From Mastigias papua (lineage: Eukaryota > Cnidaria > Scyphozoa > Rhizostomeae > Mastigiidae), in NCBI GenBank assembly GCA_964019165.1, contig OZ025281.1, positions 13,623,544-13,687,543 on the forward strand: DNA of 64,000 nucleotides, in the 5' to 3' direction. The notes beneath the pieces were generated by a model. It was not told where the DNA came from and searched no databases. It saw only the letters and a list, made by a program, of their open reading frames with translations. Shown here one piece after another: positions 47,245 through 64,000 of the stretch (within the stretch, counting starts at the first letter, position 1; each line of letters opens with the position of its first letter). A program made the position numbers and the translations under genes.

Positions 47245-47644
47245 ACTCCTTTCTTGCCGCTGTAACAAGATTAGCTTCACGATTTCAAGCACTAATCGAT
47301 GATTATTCTTTCAAGTGGTAACATGCTATCCCCCACAGCAAGAGGATCTTATATAGCAAGCTTCTACAATTGCAAACCTATTATTCTGTTAGATACATCC
47401 GATTCTTCTTTTCAAATTGAAAATGCCTTCGAAATAACTAAATAGAACTACTTGAGTTTATCTCCTGTATACACGTGTCGCAGCGTCAAAGCAACAAACG
47501 ACACGTCACTGCTCAGCTAATTCTCCTTAATAAATAGCTCCCCAAAATTCCTATACTTTACAGGAAGTTTTTCAGGTTGGGATGTCGCGGGCCTCATATG
47601 TATACCGTTGACAATGGTTTTTAACTCTTCTTTACGTAAGTATC

Positions 47645-48190
47645 TTCCCTGATGTTTGGAAACTTGGGAGGTTCACCCTATTTTCAAGTTTGGTTCTAAC
47701 AGCGATGCCAAAAACTATTAACCTATCTTGTTAATCCCTCTCTTCTCGAGAATTCTGCAAAGAATTGTGCATAATGAAGTTCGTAAATCCTCAAGGCAAA
47801 CAAGTTCCTGGCAATGAGCCAATCAGCTTTTAAAATACATTGCTCAACAATAACATCACTAATTGATAGCACGGTCTACTGGTATGAGAACATTGACAAC
47901 AAGCAATTCAATTTAGCAATATTTCTCGATCTATAAAAAAGCTTTTGCTACCGTTGGCCAGACGAAATTGTTAGCAAAATTAGGGAAATACGGTATTCAA
48001 GGGCTCTCAGGAGACACGTTTAAACAATATCTGGAAAATGGAACGCAATACGGTGCCGCCTCCAACTGCTATGAATGAAGGGTCTGTGGGTCAAGGATCA
48101 AGGGTCAAAGGTGTTATGGTATTCCCCAGCGTTCCTGTCCTTGTTCCTGTCTTTTCATGATATACAAGTAATGACCTTGAAAAATGTTTG
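47645..48190 (+). pseudogene. decayed LINE reverse transcriptase fragment, plus strand
   Basis: Conceptual translation across stops and frame changes shows FPDVWKLGRVHPIFKFG, KAFATVGQTKLLAKLGKYGIQ (motif A region) and YGIPQRSC (decayed motif B). CR1-like palm domain of a second LINE family. Heavily mutated. Confidence 0.65.
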
Positions 48191-48289
48191 CAAGCTTGTT
48201 TTATATTGTCATCAAGGGTGTTCCACAGGAAACTACACCCAGAAGATATTGAATCAAGACTAATGCTCATTTTCTCGATTGTGGAAGCT

Positions 48290-49640
48290 TGCTTAGGTTT
48301 TATATCCTTAGATTATAAGTAACATGTTTCCTTTCATGAAACTCCCATAAAATTGGGGGATTCAATCCGTTCATGGATTTGAAGATTTCTGTCATGAGTC
48401 TCTGTAAGTTGTTAACATGTATGCTATTGCTTCCATTTCGGGTGAGCAATGCATCAAATGATGATTCAGAATCTTTATACAGGATCTGGAGAGCACGTTT
48501 ATGAGTGTTGTCAATTTTTTTGGTTCGCACCTTTATTGCAAAGCATCCATGCCAAATTATTAATAGCTTGTGCCTGCTGCGTAGAAACGAAATTATTTTG
48601 CCTCGAAAAAGCAGTGATACTTTTCTTTACTTTATAGCTTAACACTTCAACATATTTACTGAACGTTAATATGCTGTCTATTTCAATCCCGGGAAGTTCA
48701 ACATGATCTTTTGCAGGTAATTTTCCCCCTCAATGTTAAGACGTAGTCGGTTATTCGTTTTCATACCAAGCAACACTAACTGGACTTTTTTGGGGTTGGC
48801 AACCATACCATTGTTCCTAAACCATCCAAGTAAGTTACAGATGTCGTTCTCCAAGTTGGTCACCATTTCTTGTAGATCGTGTCCGCATGAATATAGGGTG
48901 TTATCATCTGCAAAACTGCATATCTCCGAATCTAGGCTGATTAGACAGACGTCATTAATGAAAATATTAAAAAGCAGGGGACCTAGCACCAATCCTTGTG
49001 GGACCCCAATTTTTTGTCAGTTTTGCTTGCGGTACTTCCATGCAAACTAATTTCTACCCTTTGAGAACGGTTATTTAGATAGCTGTGCAATAAGCAAAGG
49101 ATATTTATTTCCAATCCATATGCTGCTAGTTTTGCTATATGGAGGTAATGAAGTAGACAGTCGTATTGTCCTTACCACACCGGATGCATCAAGACATCTC
49201 CTCAATTTTTCCAGCAGTCTTACGAAAACATATTGTGTACCATACCTAGTTCTAAAACCACGTAGAATGTTTGGAAGTATCTCATAGAAATATGGGCTAG
49301 CGTGATCTATTAGAACTCTTTCATGTTCTTAAGGCAATGCAGGTAAGACGCTTAGAGGTCTATAATTTACCTTAAAATTTGCGTCATCATTTTGTAAATA
49401 GGACTATGCTCAGCTGTCTTCACTTCGTCTGGAAACTTGCAATCATAGATCGTAAAATCAATCAAGTCAGTTAGGTAGGGACAAGTTAGCTCCTTCGTAG
49501 TAGGATATCAGGTGGAATATTTCCACTACGGGATATCGTACTATCAAGTAGTTCAATCTGCCTCATGATCTCAGTTGGCCTTACCAACTTTTCTCTGTCC
49601 ATTGATCCCTAAACATTCTATTATAAAACATAAGCAACTC
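48290..49640 (-). pseudogene. decayed LINE reverse transcriptase, minus strand
   Basis: Minus strand: NYRPLSVLPALP (near 49365), RTRYGTQYVFVRLLEK, VLGPLLFNIFINDV (near 48980), FADDNTLY (active-site box, near 48910), NNGMVANPKK, and a C-terminal part with THKRALQILYKD and TEIFKSMNGLNPP (near 48360). Motif A region and ends are damaged by frameshifts and stops. Same broad CR1/L2/jockey group as the 36-kb LINE, a different family. Confidence 0.75.
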
Positions 49641-52600
49641 AACATCTATTCAATTATATCCATGGGTCCATGGGTCTCGCAAAAGCATGCCTGTTAAGGC
49701 CCTATTGAGAATAGCTTAAATTTTCACAGTCGCTATTGTTCAAAAACAATGAGAAGCAATCACAGATTCAAATACCCTTCATTGTAAGTCGAGGTTAGAG
49801 ACTACAATGAACAAGCCTTTCGTGACGGTATAGGCTTGTAATGATTCACAAGAGCACATAGTGATCAGAAAACTGTCTCTTATTCGTCCTACTTACGAGG
49901 CAACTAGAAGAGAATTTCCGATTCTTTACAGGCTTGTCTGCTTGAATATAAACACTGATCATCATGAAAAAGCCCACGTAAAGCAAAATCATAAGCTGCA
50001 ATGTTTTACAAAACCTATTGGCAAAAGAGGTCACCATCTACAGTTTATGGCTTGGTTTTTAATTTATCTTTAGTATAGCTCCAAAGTTTCTTAATTTTTG
50101 GCCATTCTAATACACATTTATAAGAATAAGCAGTTTTTCGCCGAGCCTCAATATTCCTACAATTTTCTGATTCTGAACCATAGAATATTCTTAAATTTTA
50201 GCGATTTTGAGCAAAAATACTCGCATAGACTATATTATTATACTAAAAACTGCGTAGCTGACATTACCTGAAGAGTTCCCGAGTCGAACCATAGTGTAAC
50301 CAGTTTCAGACAGGATAAGTGAAGCTCACTCTAGTTTTTTTCTAACGAAAACTCAAATAGGCAAAAAAATCTAAGTCTTGATGAAGCTTGATCCTTGCAT
50401 TACTCTTAAATTATTCTTAAATTACGGGGGTTTTTAGCCTTAAAATTCTTATAGACTTTATTCTTATGAAAAGTGTGCACTAGCCTCTTACAAACTAGTT
50501 TCATATGAAATAAAATATGGGTACTCACCCAAACAGCATCCAACGGACAACAAAGCAATTTTACAAGAAGAGGTACTGTCACTACGTCGGAAATTTCACG
50601 CGGATCTTTAAGCAAGTCTTTTGATACAGGTCAGATTTACTGTCACTTCTATCCACAAATACTTGTCTCTTCTGCTCTCTGAATGAGAGGAAACTTGTCT
50701 GCACACAAGATGAAGTCTTACACAAACTGTTACTGAGAAAAACTGCGAGAAAGCAGGCAGTCTTCTGGTTTTATCACTGGTTATGCATTTTTGTTCAGGC
50801 ATTGTTGTTCAAGAGCCTTCCTCTTTTGATCCTTTCCCTGAATCTGCATTTCTGCTCAATGAAGCTATAAAAGCATTTGCCATGGGCCTAAAAATGAAGT
50901 CAGTCAATAACAGATTTTGTTACAAACATATGCTTGCAACATATGACATATCATACTTAATTTCAGGACACAAGAGGTTTGCCAATTGAGCAGTTAATGA
51001 ATTCTAATATGTAAAAAAAATGATCATTGCACTGTTCCTGGGCAGAAAGATGATAGTGCTGTGTACGTAGAAAATCAATGCTTATTGCAAATGGATTTTC
51101 ACTTGAGCCATTTGATTATATCAGGAGCAAATCTAGAATACATTCTGACATGCATTCTGACACTCAAAAATCCTGTACCATTAGAAAAGACCATGCCAAA
51201 TAGGGCCACTCCCTAAACCTCACCCCATTAAAAATTTGCTCCCATAAAATTTTGTCTATATATCTTACTTACTTTAACCTTTCCAAATACTTTCCCATTT
51301 CTTAGATAAACTAGCATTGCTAGTGTATGATGCTGTCACTTACTGGCAGATATTATGGAAACCATCAATAAACAGCCATTATATTAGTCTACAATAAGGG
51401 ACTGATGATGAATGAAGTGTGACCTACCAAGTTTCAGCATATTATCAGATAGACAATTTTTGGGTATCTTTTCAAAATGAAATGAATGCTGGAGATTATA
51501 TAACTTTTTGCCATTGCAGCAATTTGCTGGAGGTCGGCTGGAGATAACACTGAAATGCCGGGGTCTCCAGTGGAATATGGGAGACTTTGCAACAATGCTT
51601 TGGGCTGTCTGAGCTTCAGATAAACTCAACAGCCTATTATTATCCAAGCCTAAATATAATTTTGCTCATTTGACTAAACATGCTGAAATAGCATCCCATT
51701 GGAGATAAGAAGTTCACCATCTCCTTGTAGTTTTCATTGTAAACTTAAAGCTTTCTCTTTGAAAACAGTTATTGATCGCACAAAGGTCCTCATTCAGTCT
51801 CCCTCTGATACTAGATAGGTAGATTCGCCTCGATTAGCCTAGCTACTGAGAGCCCCTCCCTAAGACATTCCCATACATACAGTTCTTTTGTGTTTATGAT
51901 GTAGTAATTAAGTAGCAGTAATTTTTGTCCTTTAATAGTTAATTAGTCTGTGTTTTTCAGTTTAAGTGCGTCGTATGTAGTGAAATTTCAAAATTTTATG
52001 AAACTGGAACTGGAACTGGAACTGGAACTGGAATCGGAACTGGAACTGAAACATATCTGTCAATGTTTAGGCAACAAATTTACTGCAGTATTCAAGCATT
52101 CTAACGGTTTTAGAAATTCCACTTCCACTTATTTGTTGTAATTTTATGCATTGATAAGAAAGTCTAGTTTCAGAAGCATTCAATTCAGGTTTATATATGA
52201 TTTGGTTTTTAAAGAAGTCAGTTTTATGGAAGGCAGTCCTCAAGTAGACAAAGCAAGTGAGTAGTAATATTTGCAGTATTGCAGAATGGCTACAATACAT
52301 AAATAGATGGGACCACTGTTGTGTATCAGGGAAGAAGAGGTGTGACGGATAATCCTAAGACGACAAATGCTGAAGAAGTAGGCAATAATCTTCCAATGTA
52401 AAATTTCCCATGCTTCATTTGTCATAAAATGGGATAATTTTCTAGTTTTTATCAAATAGATCACTTGCACTGCACTAAGAGCAATTTCTCTTAAAGAACA
52501 TAATTTTTGGGAGACTACTTGTTCCATCATTGATGCTAGACAGAATGGGAATTTGGTGTAGTCCCCAGTCAAACGTCCCATTGCACGTTCTTGATAGGCC

Positions 52601-53718
52601 AGTGTTACACCTGTGATGTTCAAACTTGCACAATTGCAAGCTGATTAACCACTTCAACTAAAGCCAGACAAACGAAACATACCAGACTGTAGGTGTAAAA
52701 GTGATTATGCAAACATGAGACCTATGATCAATACGGTTAAACTGACCGACTGAGCGACACAAATGGCATAACACTTCCACCAACTAATATCACATGTTCT
52801 ATAAATAAAATATGATTAATTATTAAACATCTTGCAGAATCAACAAGAATCTTAACCTATTGCTACCAATAGCACTATTTCACTTAGGCCCTCAGTTGGT
52901 CATGCAATACCTGCCTCCTGGTAAACTCCAAGAAGTTGCCAATCTTGGCCCATTTCTCCATACACAATACAAGGCTCGCGCTCGATCTCATTCACGTGAA
53001 TTGCCAGTGTACGTGGTGTTCGTGGGACCTATTCCTTGGAGCATCGGTGCCAGTGCGCCAGCCCACGCCTCCTTTACCTCAACATTCACAAAACACAACG
53101 TCCTTAATTATCATTAATGGAGAGCCATAAGTGGACCTTCGTTGCAATACACTGTACCTATACTGTTGATTTTCTTATCAATTCTCAACTGTTCGCATGA
53201 AAAAATCTCTTCTGTAAATCTGACATTGACGTTCGCATCAGGGAATGTTGCGAATTTCTGTATCCGCCACTGGGTAACATGGAGCAAAGTATACCCCCAA
53301 AAGGAAATTGGAAATTAATCTTCTAAAACATATAATTCTACGACACTTTTCTTGCACGTAACTCCAAAAGACATTCGGCCATAGACAGACGTTTGAGTAT
53401 CAGACATGGTGACCAGAGAGGGACACTTCTGAAAAATTGGCGCGGCTTCATGATCCAGGAAAATACAAATGCTTAAAACAGCAATCTTTGCGTACCAAGA
53501 TTATATATGAAGCATTCACTTTAAACTATCTAGAATAAGGACTTACATCCGTCAATGACAAGTTAACTACAAGAGAGAAATGTTGATAAATGGCAAGTAA
53601 ACAAATGAGACTATATGATATATATGATATAATTGATGTATGCTTTGGATAAAATACATGATCAACAAGAAACTGCTGCATGTGTTATTGTCAGATATGC
53701 TAGACGATGGGCACCAGA
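49641..53718. other. intergenic region, no gene recognised
   Basis: Contains a dispersed repeat (50190-50425, shared with 27740-28010), sequence at 50580-51000 and 53290-53710 homologous to the 3' flanks of copies B and D, and a GGAACT hexamer run (52003-52038). The remaining short frames show no domain. Gene E ends at its right edge. Confidence 0.6.
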
Positions 53719-63817
<10,099 letters not shown>

Positions 63818-64000
63818 TTCTGATCTCGTTTAGTGAACCCCTTCCACCTACAAAACAAGAATAGAGAAGACAGCGAATATCCTCAATATTAATCAAGAAT
63901 AGTTACGGCAGATAGCGACCAATCACCAGCTGTGACGAGGTATCATGGAAAACTCGACGAATCACGGGCTATCATGACCCATTACGATCAATGTCAACCA

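Overview
This is eukaryotic, animal-type DNA: AT-rich, gene-poor, with small exons joined by GT-AG introns and a heavy load of retrotransposons, DNA transposons, foldback elements and microsatellites. The repeat mix (TAA-targeted Dong/R4-like LINE, CR1/L2-like LINEs with an esterase-type ORF1, Penelope-like remnants, hAT, Harbinger, tRNA-derived SINEs) suggests a marine invertebrate. A cnidarian is my best guess, but the sequence alone does not settle the species.

The only cellular genes I can recognise form a head-to-tail cluster of ornithine decarboxylase (ODC) copies, all on the minus strand, with one shared ten-exon structure. From left to right: gene A (1429-7780) shows exons 1-3 only and runs off the left edge. 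Copy B (13910-18289) keeps exons 6-10 and is broken by a 1-bp deletion in exon 6. Gene C (24246-35696) is complete, 10 exons and 433 codons. Copy D (44409-45008) is a two-exon 3' remnant. Gene E (53719-63817) is complete, 10 exons and 462 codons. I placed exon borders by splice sites, phase and paralog comparison, and both complete genes read through without internal stops. Both have active-site changes: Ser200 to Ala in C, and the substrate-contacting Asp of the C-terminal domain to Thr in E.

The cluster grew by segmental duplication. About 1-16,484 (A plus the 3' end of B) matches about 31,900-47,003 (C exons 3-1 plus D). Each block has gained its own insertions since. The left block has two hAT-like elements, a long foldback, a decayed LINE, a Penelope-like fragment and MITEs. 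The right block has an almost complete 4.2-kb LINE, itself interrupted by a TTAA-flanked MITE, a LINE 3' end and a TA-flanked MITE. A Dong/R4-type LINE sits between two TAA repeats at 18.9-22.8 kb, upstream of the broken copy B. Intron 7 of gene C carries (TA)n tracts and palindromes with hammerhead-like motifs beside a 47-bp copy of the end of exon 7.

ODC makes putrescine from ornithine, the first step of polyamine synthesis. With full-length copies C and E, a probable third copy A and remnants B and D, the locus looks like a birth-and-death family in which some copies may have changed substrate, become regulators, or died.
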